From assembly GCA_903835005.1 (NCBI GenBank), contig CAILLK010000044.1, positions 1-64,000 on the forward strand: DNA of 64,000 nucleotides, read 5' to 3'. Below, one piece after another: positions 63,988 through 64,000 of this stretch; position 1 is the stretch's first letter; every line of letters begins with the position of its first letter. The notes beneath the pieces were generated by a model that made no database searches, was not told where the DNA came from, and was given only the letters and a program-made list of their open reading frames with translations. Source of the stretch: an uncultured Bacteroidota bacterium. GTDB taxonomy: Bacteria > Bacteroidota > Bacteroidia > Chitinophagales > Chitinophagaceae. The position numbers and the translations under genes are program-made.

Positions 63988-64000
63988 AAATTTGATTGCT

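Overview
The window reads as chromosomal DNA of a Bacteroidota bacterium, probably of the Chitinophagales/Sphingobacteriales type; that placement is inferred from gene content only. Pointers are two proteins with type IX secretion (T9SS) type A C-terminal sorting domains, a GSCFA-domain protein, tail-fibre-like surface proteins with '[11 protein letters not shown]' modules, a TTTG-N19-TAnnTTNG type promoter in front of prfA, and many short palindromic intergenic repeats. No tRNA, rRNA, CRISPR array or complete insertion sequence was seen.

Layout. 1-7.2 kb: two paralogous fibre-like surface proteins (the first cut by the window edge, with a collagen-like Gly-X-Y stalk) around a small T9SS-sorted protein. 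7.3-13.0 kb: a tight cluster of a secreted GH2 beta-mannosidase-like enzyme, a GH20 beta-hexosaminidase and a membrane acyltransferase, a set that fits trimming of mannose/GlcNAc-containing glycans. 13.0-15.0 kb: a divergent GT-C-like membrane protein with TPRs. 15.0-16.8 kb: non-coding DNA with two kinds of direct duplication. 16.8-18.5 kb: three tandem phage tail-collar proteins. 18.5-23.5 kb: a repeat-rich zone with a periplasmic-binding-protein-like gene, a formyltransferase carrying in-frame repeat DNA, and a DUF559 nuclease-like gene embedded in repeats. 23.5-25.3 kb: a small fibre-like exported protein and a YafQ-type toxin-antitoxin pair.

25.6-54.35 kb is one uninterrupted gene for a secreted protein of about 9,587 residues. 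It holds a signal peptide, several families of Ig-like/BIG2-like/PKD-like repeats, four predicted beta-propellers (one kelch/galactose-oxidase-like, two seven-repeat FG-GAP, one six-repeat NHL), 20 copies of a 'YC-GG...VGLSGS...YQLY' module that I cannot assign to a named family, and a T9SS sorting domain.

54.9-64 kb returns to ordinary chromosome: a GT-C-like membrane protein, a hicBA toxin-antitoxin module sitting between prfA and a partial copy of the prfA 5' end, prfA, two Wzz-like chain-length proteins followed by an O-antigen ligase/polymerase, an Rpn/PD-(D/E)XK nuclease and a GSCFA protein.

The strongest leads are the giant protein with its propeller-and-repeat architecture, the modular nested palindromic repeat family at 18.6-23.3 kb (including its in-frame entry into a formyltransferase gene), and the prfA 5'-end duplication flanking hicBA.
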